Below, one piece after another: positions 12,203 through 23,179 of a DNA stretch of 64,000 nucleotides. A model generated the notes under the pieces. That model was not told the origin of the DNA. It saw only the letters and a program-made list of their open reading frames with translations, and ran no database searches. A program made the position numbers and the translations under genes. The number at the start of each line of letters is the position of its first letter. Position 1 is the stretch's first letter. Origin of the DNA: Coprinus comatus (Eukaryota; Basidiomycota; Agaricomycetes; Agaricales; Agaricaceae); NCBI GenBank assembly GCA_034638255.1, contig JAWPGT010000051.1:62001-126000 (forward strand), in the 5' to 3' direction.

Positions 12203-13778
12203 ATGCCTTCTTCTGATAGTTTTACGTTTACAGTGGGGAAGCTAGGTGAGTCTCGTCCTGCATAGATTCTGCAAAACAAGCTGATAAGGTGCATAGATGC
12301 TGGCATGGCTGTAAGAACCTTGGCGGCGTATGGTTTCTGAATGTTTGTTTGACGCGTTTTGGATAGATTCTTCTAGGGGAAAGAGCCCATCTTATTGAAT
12401 TTCCGTCTATTCTTCTGCCGCCAGGAGCTACAACAGGGTCGATAGTCAATATCTCGGTGAACCAGAACCATAGCGAGGAGAAACGGCGTGATGCAGAGTT
12501 TTGGGAACTGCAAGATGATATCTTGAACGAGTTTGGTGTGGAGGCGCCAGAGTCTCCACAGCTACAGGTGCGTACCTATGTGGCTTATTTGTTTAATATG
12601 AAATGCTGAGGTTTAAGTAGTTGCGCAATGTTACGCAAACATCTGTTACTCTCGAATGGCCCCCTCTCAAACTTGCCAAAGCCAAACTTCGTTCTCTAGA
12701 TATCTACCGCAAAGGCCAAAGACTAGCCTCTATACCCTCTCCTCTCACAAATACCTCACAAAACTCTCAGGACTCGAATTAAACTCTGAATATTCTTTCC
12801 AACTTGTCCTACGTACATCTGCAGGTACATACCCATCCAACTTGCTTCGTGTTCGGACGCATTCTATGACAGATACTTCTGGAATTTGCGTTTGCTTTGG
12901 AAATGTCCAGGACCCTGTCTTGTTGGATAATGCAAAAATGGCGTTGGGTGAAATGAAGGCTAAATGGAGTGACAAAATTCAAATTGATACTACCCATTTC
13001 GTCTGTACAACCCCTGCCGCTACACCATCTGGTGCTCAAGTATCTGGGAACGCTGGCGGTGCACCTGGTGTGGAATATCAACGGGCTTTGCAACTCAGCA
13101 TCCCTGTTGTACAACCTCATTGGATTTTGGCTTGTCACAGTGAAAAGAAGTGAGTTTAACATTTTATAAACTATTCAAAAACTAATGGTGAATGTTATTA
13201 GAATGGTTCCCATTGCCTCTTATTATCTAGGTGCAACACCTACACCAACTCAATCGGCAGGTTTCAACCGTCCACTATCCATGTCTCAAGCTTCTCTTCA
13301 TCAATCATCTCAATCCGTATCCAGCGCAACCACTACTAGTGCAGCTACAAGATCTCCAGCCAATCGAGCATCTATGCCTCCTCCTGCTCGAAGTGATATA
13401 TCACCACCTCAATCAGCTACAACTCCTACAGTTAGATTCGAACCTCCACGTGAAGAAGATGAAATAACAGAACAACAAGTAACACCCCAATCTGGTGATT
13501 CTCGTAAACGTTCAACTTCGATGAAAAGAAACTTTAAATTCCCAAATTCTCCTCCGATTGATCATATTGTCCCTGAATATGTTACGAAGGAAGGAGAAAA
13601 GAATGGACAGAGTCATGGACATGGACAAGGACAAGGACAAGGACATGTGGTACAAGAATCGATTATTTCACCTTCTACTATTGAAGTACCACCACCTCCA
13701 CCTGTAGAAAAGGAGAGGTCTACGAGTACTATGGATGATGGGAGGATGATGTTGGAGATACTGTCGAAGTACCATTGA
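12203..13778 (+). CDS. CHS5: Chs5, exomer scaffold (FN3-BRCT)
   Basis: Core of exomer, the coat-like complex at the trans-Golgi that carries chitin synthase and other cargo to the cell surface. Five exons: 12203-12245, a 14-nt exon 12297-12310, 12367-12567, 12621-13149 and 13202-13778. The N-terminus (FTFTVGKLDAGMA, then HLIEFPSILLPPGA) forms the dimerisation region. The FN3 domain spans RNVTQTSVTLEWPPLKLAKA...YSFQLVLRT, and the BRCT domain ICVCFGNV...IDTTHFVCT...IPVVQPHWILAC. The C-terminal third is Ser/Pro/Thr-rich with a short GHGQGQGQG run. The start was chosen because only it gives the family N-terminus through two small introns. VPS41 follows 138 bp downstream on the same strand. Confidence 0.92.
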
Positions 13779-13916
13779 ATTAAAATATTAAATATTAATG
13801 TTGTACTTAGCTTTTGTTCTCACGGTATCTTGACAGCATCTATTGTGTAATTGCTAATAACCCGAACTAGTAAGGTTGTTCTACCTCGTTTATACTGGTT
13901 TACTTCGGACTTCAAT

Positions 13917-16900
13917 ATGTCACAGTCTCCAAAGTTGGTGGATGAAGAACAACATGATCAATCTAGGATAATGGAGAGTCAAACACAGATGTCTATCGAT
14001 GAAAATAATATGGAAGATGAGGAGAACCACGTTAATGGACATATACGACAACGAGTTGAGGACGACGAAGTGGGAGTAGAACATGACGCAGGGGAGGAAG
14101 AAGAAAGTGAAGGAGAGGATGGTGAAGATGATGATGATGATGATGATGATGAGGAATATGACGATGATGAAGATGATGAAGACGACGAAGAACCTGCGCT
14201 AAAATATGAAAGAATTACAGGGGATATTCCTGATTTACTCAAGAAAGACTCTGCTTCTACATTAGCAATATCACATAACCTCATGGTAATACCCATTTAA
14301 TAACCCTTCTATCACCCACGCATATACCTAACTCTCTCTCCGCCAATAAACTTGTTTATTTAGGCATTAGGAACACATGCAGGAATAGTTCATTTGTTAG
14401 ATCTAACAGGAAAACGCGTCAAATCATTCAAACCTCATTATGCATCTATTGTCGATATTTCTATGGACACAAATGCAGAGTTTGTAGCTACTGCTTCAAT
14501 TGATGGTATGTACAACTTCATCCCCTACTTGTTATTTTTAAGGCGCATATATCCATGTTTATTGTATAGGACAGGTCGTTGTGCATTCTATCAATTCTAC
14601 AGAATCATATGCGTTTGATATGAAGAGACCTATGCGAACAGTGGCACTAGAACCGAATTTTGGAAGGAAGAATACTAGAGCTTTAGTTCATGGAGGATTA
14701 GCTGGGAATTTGGTATTAAGAGAAAAAGGATGGTTGGGTCATAAGGAAACTTTGTTACATTCGAATGAAGGTCCGATTTGGCAGGTTAGGTGGAGAGGAA
14801 GATTAATAGCTTGGGCTAATGATTTGGTACGTTTTTCCTTTCTACCCCCTTTTTCAAATGTTATGTTTTTTATATTATTATATGTATACTGAAAATGAAG
14901 TTGATGTTTTAGGGAGTCAAAATATATGATACGGTTTCGCAAACGCGGATTACATTTATGGATCGACCACCAGATAGTCCTCGAGCGGATTTATTCAAAT
15001 GCACACTTCATTGGCAAGATGATTCAACACTTCTCATAGCGTGGGCCGATTGTATCAAAGTTGCTCGTATTCGTGAAAGGCCACGATTATCAACATCTTC
15101 AGCATCTGCGAATTTACCTCCTCTTCTAGTTGAAATAACAGCTATATTTCAATTGGATTGTATGGTTTCTGGTGTTGTACCTCATCCTACACCTACTTCA
15201 CCAGGTACATCCGATGCACTTATTTTAAGGGATACTACTACCACCACAACCAAAGGTTCTGCACCAAATACGACGGAAAAATTGTCGACTCCTCCACATC
15301 TTACTTCATTCCTTATTGTCGCTTATACTCCACCTGATACATTTACGGATGAAATGACGGAAGATAGAGAAAGACAAGCTAGGAAAGATGCTGAAAGACC
15401 TGAATTAAGAATAATTTCAAGATCTGGAGAAGAATTGGCAGCTGATGCACTTTCGATAACTGATTTTCAAAAATGGGGATGTAATGATTATGTTCTTGTT
15501 GAAGCTGGTTCTTCTTATTTAGAAGGAGGACGTGGACACGGAGATGAAGGTTTGGATTTGGATTTGGATTTGGAAAATAGGAGTTATGTTGTTTTGAGTC
15601 CTAGAGATTTGGTTAGAGTTAGACCGAGAGATAGGAGGGATCATGTTGGTTGGTTAGTTGAGAGACAGAGGTATGAAGAGGCGTTGGAAGAAGTGGAAAA
15701 GATTGAAGCGGATGGGTTGTTGAAGAAGACGAATAATGTTGGTTTGAAGATGAAGGAAACGGGAAAGGAAGGAGGAAGAGGAGAGGAGAAGGTGGAGGAT
15801 GAGTTGAGTGCTGTTGAAATTGGACAGAAGTATATTAAGCATTTGGTTAATGAAGGTAAGCGATTTTCGTTTTTCTTTAAATAATTTGTTGATGATATAT
15901 ATGTTTTTAGGCGAGTTTGAAAAGGCTGCCAAATTGACACCTAAAGTTTGTGGATATGAATCGAAGAGATGGGAAGATTGGATATTTGGGTTTGCGGAAA
16001 AGAAGCAGTTGCATGCGATTATTCCTTATGTACCAACTGAATCTCCGAGGTTGGATCATTTGGTTTATGAGATGATGCTTGCACATTTCTTGACACATGA
16101 TCGACAGGTAAATTGTCCTTTCTCCTTTTTTCTTTTCGAAAACCCAAGACTAAAAACGTTTTCGGTTCTCGGTTGTGTAGACGTTACTTCAAACGATAAA
16201 GGAATGGCCTCGAGAAATTTATGATATTGGTGCTGTTATTGTCGCTGTCCGTTCTGAGTTGGATAAAGCTTCGATCCAATCGAAAACGATATCTTCAGGA
16301 CCTAGTGCTGTACTATTGATGGAATGTTTGGCTGAATTGTACGTCCTCTATTTGTTCATGACCTTTTCGATCTAAGCGCTAACACAATGTATGCTTACTA
16401 CTCTATTTTTACTCCTATATCTATTTCTAGATATACGGCAAATCGTCAACCAGGAAAAGCGTTACCTTATTACCTTCGTTTACGAAGACCAAATGTTTTC
16501 GAGTTGATTAAAGAACATAATTTGTTTACGGATGTTCAGGATCAAGTTTTGTTGTTGGTTGAGTTTGATCATGAGTTGATGGAGAAGAAGAGGAAGGAAG
16601 ATGGGCAAGGGCAACAAGGTTTGAAACAAAGTTATCATTATCAGAGTGAAGCTATTAGTTTGTTGGTGAATAATATACATTCTATTCCTGTGAGTTTTTT
16701 TTTCCTCTTATAATCCTTTTTATTCGAAAGTTGACTGATATACTTGTGTTTTTAGATTACAAGGGTGGTACAACAGTTACAGAATAAACCTTATTATCTG
16801 TTTTTGTACCTTGATTCGTTGGTGGAAAGGGATTCACATTTGGTTTCGGAGTTTGCTGATTTACAGGTATGGTTATCTTTATATATTTGAATTTTTATTA

Positions 16901-18091
16901 TTATTGACTATTTGGTGTTTGAACAATAGGTCAAGCTGTATGCGGAATTTGCTACCCCGAGATTGATCGATTTTTTGCGTGCTAGTAATTATTATAATTT
17001 GGAAATGGTATGTTTTTTGGCATATGGTGTGTTGATATGATAATAACAATAATAACTTGTGTTCTATTTCTGTTTTAGGCTTATGAAGTGTGTAATGAAC
17101 GAAGTTTGGTACTTGAGATGGTCTTCCTGCTTGGTCGGATGGGAAATAATAAGAAGGCGTTGAATTTGATTATTGAACGGCTTGGTGATGTTCATCGGGT
17201 ACGTCTTCCTTCTTTTTTTTTTTGGTTCTGGAAAATAATAATATTATAATTATAGGCTATTGAGTTTGCGAAAGAACAAAGTGATGACGATTTATGGGAA
17301 GATTTACTCAAGTACTCTGAAACAAGACCTGGTAAATATAACTCCTTTCCAACTCAATTTTTTCTCTTCTTACTCAAAGACTTAGCTTTCATTCGTGGAC
17401 TTCTTGAAAATGTCGGTGTTGAAATAAGTCCGATAAGACTTATAAGAAGAATTAAGAATGGATTGGAAATTCCTGGATTGAAAGAAGCTTTGATTAAGAT
17501 ATTGCAGGATTTTCATTTACAGATATCGTTGTTGGAAGGTTGTCAGAAGATTTTGAATGGTGATAGTTCGGATTTATCGAGAGTTTTGCAGAAGTGTCAG
17601 GGTAGTGGATTTTTCTTGACTGGTATGTTTATTTCCTTTTTAATATCTCTTGTTTTTGTGTTATACTAATTTTGTTTTATCTTGATTTTTATAGCGAAAA
17701 CGACATGTCCGATATGCGAGAAATCGTTACAAGAAAACCCACAATCTTTGTTGATTTTGTTTTTATGTAGACATGTCGTTCATGTTCATTGTGCTGGTGA
17801 AGAAAATTCAGTAGGTGTTGGTGGTGGGGGTGGGGGTGGGATGGAGTTGTTGAGAAGTTTGGAACCGTTTATGCATGATTTGGATGTTGGTGTTGGAATG
17901 TTGAGAAGAGGGATTAGTGTTAATGTGGCTTTGTGAGTTTAACTTTTCTTGCCTTTTTCTTTTTGCTTCGTTTTATTCAGTTTGATTTACTGAGTATGTT
18001 GTGTTTGCGTTAAAGGGAATCGATGATTAGATCGAAATTGGGACATGGGTGTCCGGTTTGTCATAAAGCTGGAGAAGGAAGACGGACGTGA
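13917..18091 (+). CDS. VPS41: Vps41, HOPS tethering subunit
   Basis: Subunit of the HOPS complex that tethers membranes for fusion with the vacuole and acts in the AP-3 pathway. An extended acidic N-terminus (long Asp/Glu runs, about residues 50-95) precedes the beta-propeller (ALGTHAGIVHLLDLTGKRVK, IVDISMDTNAEFVATASIDG). A long alpha-solenoid of clathrin-repeat type follows, and the protein ends with a RING-type zinc motif, TCPICEKSL...LCRHVVHVHC...GHGCPVCHK, closing GEGRRT. At least twelve short introns; I checked reading-frame continuity across the central and 3' exons and found no break. The start at 13917 (MSQSPKLVDEE) is preferred; an in-frame Met at 13851 lies inside what is probably leader sequence. 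Confidence 0.93.
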
Positions 18092-18419
18092 TTGGCTTCT
18101 GGCTTCTTTTTTTTTGTTTTTTGTTTTTGTTGTTTTTTCTTTTTTTTTTTTTTTTTCTTTCTGTTTTCTTTCTTGACATACTTACTTACCACGGAGTTCT
18201 GGGTATACTATGCAGTTTTTTTTTTTGTACGTTTATATCATTCTTTTTTTTGTGCTTGATGTTTTTTACTTTTCTACTTTTCGAGCGTTTATAATGTGAT
18301 TGACATTACGTCACTGATGTCTAGGACTACTATTTTCTACCCGCCTTCTAAGTTCTGTGCATCTATTAAGAGGCAACACCGCAAGGGAAGCATAGTGCAT
18401 AACATTAATATCAGTACTA
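18092..18419. other. VPS41 3' flank, T-rich
   Basis: Long T runs (18105-18250) typical of a 3' untranslated region and polyadenylation area. The stretch ends at the left TA of the nested MITE complex (18418-18419). No gene seen. Confidence 0.5.
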
Positions 18420-18558
18420 ACACTGTGTCGTTTACCCTTTTTCGTGGGATAAAAGGGTAAAGATATGTCACAGATATTACTAATATCTTTAACTATGTCA
18501 ACCCATTATATAATAAAAGAATTTTTAAATATTATTAAAAAAAACCCGAAATAACGTA

Positions 18559-18834
18559 CACAGGGTGTCATTTACCCTTTATTGGGATACAAGGGTAAAG
18601 ATATGTTAAAGATATTAATAATATCTTTAATGATGGCCCATGCCTTATATGGTGAAATATATTTTGAAGATATTGGAGAAAATAAAGATAATCTGTGTTA
18701 TTTCGGGTTTCTTTAAAAATATTTAAAAAATATTATATTATATAATGGATTGGACCTAGCTAAAGATATTAGTAATATCTTCAGCATATCTTTACCCTTG
18801 TATCCCACAACAAATAGTAAATGACACCCCGCGG
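18559..18834. mobile_element. Inner MITE of the same family, inverted orientation (276 bp)
   Basis: Begins CACAGGGTGTCATTTACC and ends GTAAATGACACCCCGCGG, flanked by TA at 18557-18558 and 18835-18836. Its left arm matches the right arm of the outer copy and its right arm matches the outer left arm, so it inserted in the opposite orientation. The outer copy resumes exactly after the second TA: its ACCCGAAATAAC...GGTTATCTTTATT centre corresponds to the uninterrupted centre of this inner copy. Confidence 0.85.
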
Positions 18835-18884
18835 TAGGTTATCTTTATTTTTTCTCCAATATCTTTAAAATATATTTCACCATA

Positions 18885-19216
18885 CTATCGTTACCCAGAA
18901 GTTCGGAATGTCACAAGAGTGACAGTGATAGTTTCAACCTCCACTTGACACTACCACGTGCGGACATTCAATGATATATGATGTGCAATCAATACGTCAT
19001 CAATATTCAATATCCGACATGGCAAGGCTTCGGCAGGCGTGACAACCCTCCCAAAATTTTCTTCAAAAACCTACTTTCCTTCCCACAAAAAAAATGGCAT
19101 GATGGCATTCAGGGTAGTATAAATAATAAGTATACAAGTTTTCAGGTGCAAACTTGCCCCGAGCGAAAACGGGAATTCCGAACTTCTGGTGATTCCGAAC
19201 TTCTGGGTAACAATAG
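18885..19216. mobile_element. Second MITE family (332 bp) inserted in the outer MITE
   Basis: Ends are CTATCGTTACCCAGAAGTTC on the left and, inverted, CTATTGTTACCCAGAAGTTC on the right, a 26-bp inverted repeat with one mismatch. Flanking TA is at 18883-18884 and 19217-19218. The interrupted host sequence (CACCA-TA-TAAGG) is recognisable on both sides and occurs uninterrupted, inverted, in the inner MITE near 18641-18652. The right end has a second copy of the TTCGGAAT-type motif (ATTCCGAACTTCTGG occurs twice, 19169-19210). No open frame of note. Unrelated in sequence to the other two elements. Confidence 0.85.
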
Positions 19217-19305
19217 TATAAGGCATGGGACATGGTTATAGATATTATTAATATCTTTGACATATCTTTTATCCCACGAAAAAGGGTAAACGACACTCAC
19301 AATGT

Positions 19306-19463
19306 TACCCTTGTAATCTGATTTCACAACCGCTCACAGAATACTATCATACAAACTCTCTCTTCATTCCAAGTGACAACAGTAAGAGCTTTCCAGCCTA
19401 CATATAATGATAAATTAAGTTTCTGATACTAGAATGACATACAACAGTATTACATTTACAACA
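19306..19463 (+). promoter_or_regulatory. Promoter and leader intron of lectin copy 1
   Basis: The sequence ACAACA|GTAAGAGCTTTCCAG (donor at 19382) and TACAACAG at 19447 delimit a probable 66-bp leader intron. Copy 2 has the matching ACAACA|GTAAGTGCTTCCAG with acceptor at 23171, and copies 3, 4 and 6 have equivalents. Splicing removes the upstream Met of this frame and leaves ATGCATAAC at 19464 as first start. The space left for the core promoter, between the MITE end (19305) and the donor, is 76 bp with no clear TATA box. Confidence 0.5.
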
Positions 19464-20279
19464 ATGCATAACCGTTTAGGAGTCGACGCCAGTAGTACCA
19501 CTGGTGACCTTTACCGAATTGACAGCAAAGGCAAAATCTTCCAATACATCGGTTGGAAAGAACTAGACAGCAAACCCAACACCATTGGAATCAGTGCAGG
19601 TGACTTCCTATACAAACTTGATTCTGTTGGTTATATTTTCAAATACCTCCCCGACGACTCTACATGGCTCCTGATTGATAACAGTGGTCTAGCAAAAGCT
19701 ATTGCTACTGGTGGTCCCTATATCTATAAACTTCACAACGATGGTAGTGTTTGGAAATCTACTGGATCTTCTACCCCTGTCCAGTGGAGCTTGATCGATA
19801 ATAATTCGGAAAATACCTCGATTACAGCGGATGGAAGTAATGTCTACTTGTTGCGGAGGAATGGTGCTATGTTGATGTTTAACGAGTCAAAGCCTTGGTC
19901 TTGGGATCTTATTGATAATAATACGAAGAGCAAGTTCATTGTTGCTGGGTGGGGGTATGTGTATCAGATGCATCATGATGGGAGTATTGGGAGACGTTCA
20001 ATTGATGGGACACCTTGGGAGGTATTGGACTCATGTAGAAATACAGTCCAAATTACAGTTGGGGCGGCGGGTTTGTTTCAACGACATTTGAATCCTCAAC
20101 AGGTTTATCGACATGTTCAAGGGAGGGAGTGGATGAAGATACTTCAACTTGGTGAAGATGAAGGAGTCATATGTGATATTTCTTCGGGTAATGATGGGTT
20201 ATATATGGCCAAGAAGAACGGAGAGATATGGCGTTATGATCCTATTTCTCTTAATTGGTTCAACACTACTCAGTGTTGA
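19464..20279 (+). CDS. Tectonin-type beta-propeller lectin, copy 1 (intact)
   Basis: About 271 residues made of seven similar 35-45-residue repeats (for example YIYKLHNDGSVWK, YVYQMHHDGSIG, GLYMAKKNGEIWRYD). The N-terminal strand (RLGVDASS) resembles the inner strand that ends each repeat (TIGISAGD), so it probably completes the last blade with the C-terminus (LNWFNTTQC). No signal peptide and no membrane segment: a cytosolic protein. Mushroom tectonins bind methylated or other sugars and some defend fruiting bodies against nematodes; such a role is plausible but only inferred. Intact single frame after the leader intron. An in-frame Met at 19434 exists but falls inside the predicted intron. 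Confidence 0.75.
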   Translation: MHNRLGVDASSTTGDLYRIDSKGKIFQYIGWKELDSKPNTIGISAGDFLYKLDSVGYIFKYLPDDSTWLLIDNSGLAKAIATGGPYIYKLHNDGSVWKSTGSSTPVQWSLIDNNSENTSITADGSNVYLLRRNGAMLMFNESKPWSWDLIDNNTKSKFIVAGWGYVYQMHHDGSIGRRSIDGTPWEVLDSCRNTVQITVGAAGLFQRHLNPQQVYRHVQGREWMKILQLGEDEGVICDISSGNDGLYMAKKNGEIWRYDPISLNWFNTTQC

Positions 20280-21011
20280 AGTAACCTTTGACTGGTCCAA
20301 TCAGGAGATATCAACGAGGATGACAAAAGTGTATCAGAAGATAATGGACCTGTGTTTCATACGCTTCATTTGATATATGTTTCAAACTGTCTATAATACA
20401 GCAAAAAGCTCCGTAGGTATACAAACGTCGACAGTTTACGGTACATACGGCACACTGGTAGTTAATCTCGTGTTGCATTACTTGGATGCCAGCAATTCAA
20501 AACGTACAACAATAAATCATTGTATGTAGTGGATAAATGTATCTATAAAATAAACTATAGCGGAATCGTCATTCTTTTTTGATAGAGCTATAATTCTCCC
20601 AATATCATCCACCACTATCGCGTCGTCATCAATGTATTTCCACAAAGACAGCAATTTCGAATTTTGAGCAAGTTCCGTAGAATGAAAGGTGTGCCCAATG
20701 TAATCATGTTATACATCATTAATTCATCATACCACACAACGACGTCATACCGGAATCCGAGACATACTGACCTATATAAGATGGGTGTCCCCATCTTATA
20801 CGAATAATCCTCCTTTTCCCCCTTTCTCCTCGTTACTCCTGTAGACTACCTTCTTCGTGCGCACCCCTTCGTATCCTGTACCTTCGACTCGAAAGATAAT
20901 ATACTTACTACGTGGCCGTCGACTTCCTGGTCCCCAGTAAGCATATCTCATCCTTGAGTCTTTAATCTCCCCAGTGTCACCATCAGGCTTCCACCCAGTT
21001 CCATCATCATT
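20280..21011. other. Intergenic between lectin copy 1 and F-box relic
   Basis: Holds the 3' flank of lectin copy 1. No gene, repeat or RNA is recognised. Confidence 0.45.
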
Positions 21012-22484
21012 TCATGTATAACTCAGGATGTTCAAAAATTTACTACCAACAACGATTGCATTAGATAGACCAAGTCGGATACCACGGGGTTCGGGATTAT
21101 ACCAGCCAGATAAGCTAGAAACATAATCTTCTCTCGCCATCAATATAAGCGTAGTACAAGTTGAATCTTGAGGATTTTCGTGAGGTATATATATACCAGT
21201 GATCTCCCCGTCAATGAAAGACACCATCCGAGTACCATGAAGAAGTATGTGAGGTCTTGAGAGCGTCATGGACTCTCTTTGTTGCATAAGGGTATAGTGT
21301 GGAGTATCGTTACTGCTTTTGGCTCGTAGGCACCTGCATAGCGAGTGGCAATTTCGCAAATATAGAGGCTGCAGTTTGAGTGGCCTATAACTACAAAACG
21401 GAAAGTGGAAATGAAGTCCAAGCCCTATGGAGTGAGTAATCACCAGTAACTAGAATCAGAAATTGCTTATGGTTCGTTAAGAATTTCGACGTACAGAAGG
21501 ACATGACGCCGAATAACTGTGCACGCATTTAAACTGAGCTTTCTTTACAATATGTTTTGGATCATCCGTGTAGTGGAATAACCTCAGTCTTCCTTCATGG
21601 TCTCGGGAGTCCAGATAATATTTGCTGTTGAGTGAACTGTGATGTGCACCCCCATCCCTGGGATGATCAGAGCTACGCAGCCGGGAAACCAGTCTTGAGC
21701 AGAGCCGAGTATCTTCTCCACTTCCCTCTAGATTAACTTGGTGAATATATACATTAGTTGATGGATTGTCAATATCTGCATGCAAGGTTAATAAATCGCG
21801 GCTTTCACTCTTTGATCAATTGACAGGTGATTACCTGAACTAGCAATCCGAACAGTCACACGAGGTTGAGAGCTGTCTACCCAGTAAGAAAACAATCTTG
21901 GAGTTCCAAGAGGTATATCAATGAGACAGCGACATTCGATATTTGATCATTCAAGAACCATACTGAGTATGTTCCCTTTCTCAATGATGAGGAGAAGCCA
22001 ACGACCGCCAGGAAGAATCTCTAATGTCTTGAATTTGTGGCCCCCATGTTAAAAGAAACGTATTGAGGGTATTGCGAGAGTGACAGATTCGAGGAGTTCC
22101 ATCTACTTTTAGCTCGAAGTCGGCACATACACCATTTTACAAGCTGTTCAATGGTATAACCATCAATTCCTTCTTCTATACGAGTTCCACTATGTTCCTC
22201 TATTTCCCTTACAATACGAGAACTAGTGGCAAAGTGTAGTGTTTTACAAGTCTATGAACGAATGTTGGGGTCAGTCTGAACAAAGAAATGTGCATATCTC
22301 ATACCATTCTGATAGAAAGTATGCTCTTCCAGTCGAGACCTGAGAGTAGGATCTGTTCCAACATTTCGAGTGGCAATGACTCGAAGGAGCTTTGTTTCTT
22401 TTCAACTTCTTGAGATTGGCCATCTTCATAGTGCTCTGTAACACGGGAGCTTGAGGTCAGCTTAGATTCATCGAGTGAGTCCAT
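21012..22484 (-). pseudogene. F-box protein relic
   Basis: The first exon contains an F-box (SLPLEMLEQILLSGLDWKSIL). After an intron near 22255-22300 it continues TCKTLHFATSSRIVREIEE, matching the second exon of the 2.3-3.9 kb F-box protein. The frame then shifts by -1 near 22050 (just before HKFKTLEILPGGRWLL, which corresponds to the VLPGGRWLL of the other copy), and a TGA follows about 30 codons later. Further downstream, fragments of the C-terminal part are readable at 21785-21477 and 21443-21012 with poor continuity. A shift, a stop and degraded 3' exons together argue for a true pseudogene. Confidence 0.7.
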
Positions 22485-23108
22485 TTGGAATATAGGATAT
22501 TATAGAATGAGAGAGACGAAAGGACAATTATGTAAGAGGCTCAGGATTGATTATAGCAAATAAAGAAATTACAATTCGGGGCCGTATCTAGACTATTTGA
22601 ATGCATCTTAGAACGATGAAAGGGGAGGATAAATTGAAGAAAGTCAAGAAAATAAATGCAATTAGACATGAAAAGATTTAACCCAGTCATTATAATTTCA
22701 GACTTAAGTTGATACACAGTGTGCATACAGCACATCTACTACTTAACTTGAGTCATACAACCTCGTAGAAGGCACATGTTACTGCGGCGACCATCTTACT
22801 CCAAAGCTATACTAAAATTATAGTGTAGGTACTGTAGAAAATGGACGAATAGATGACAAGAGAAGCAGAAGGTTAAATGACAATCTGATAGAACATTTCT
22901 GGACGCACTGTATGTTCTATTCCCATCTGGTCTTCTCAACATCTATCATAATCTTATGACGTCCCGAAGCTTCTAAATGCTGCGGAAATTATCAGTATTG
23001 AATCAGTAGTACTATACATAATATATCTATCTGATAATTCAAAGAATTTCAAACCCTGGCACGTTTTTCTCAGAGCCCACACTCCCTCCTCATAACTAAA
23101 TAACAACA
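22485..23108. other. Upstream region of lectin copy 2
   Basis: AT-rich, with TATACATAATATAT around 23012-23025, about 85 bp before the leader-intron donor at 23109, a possible TATA element. No gene seen. Confidence 0.4.
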
Positions 23109-23179
23109 GTAAGTGCTTCCAGTGCCTCTACTAATGATATACCATACTATCTCTCATGCATATCATAACAGTACCAACA

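Larger units (their letters stand above)
18420..19305. mobile_element. Outer MITE (about 274 bp) opened by two later insertions
   Basis: Terminal inverted repeats: the left end reads ACACTGTGTCGTTTACCC and the right end, inverted, ACATTGTGAGTGTCGTTTACCC, continuing into CGTGGGATAAAAG on both sides. TA flanks both ends (18418-18419, 19306-19307), as expected of Tc1/mariner-type target duplication. Removing the two inner insertions and their duplicated TAs leaves about 274 bp, almost the same length as the inner copy. There is no coding capacity. The right end lies only 76 bp from the leader-intron donor of lectin copy 1. Confidence 0.82.

Noticed and set aside
13979..14296. Ser-rich minus-strand frame
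   Set aside because: Antisense of the acidic Asp/Glu repeat of VPS41 exon 1.
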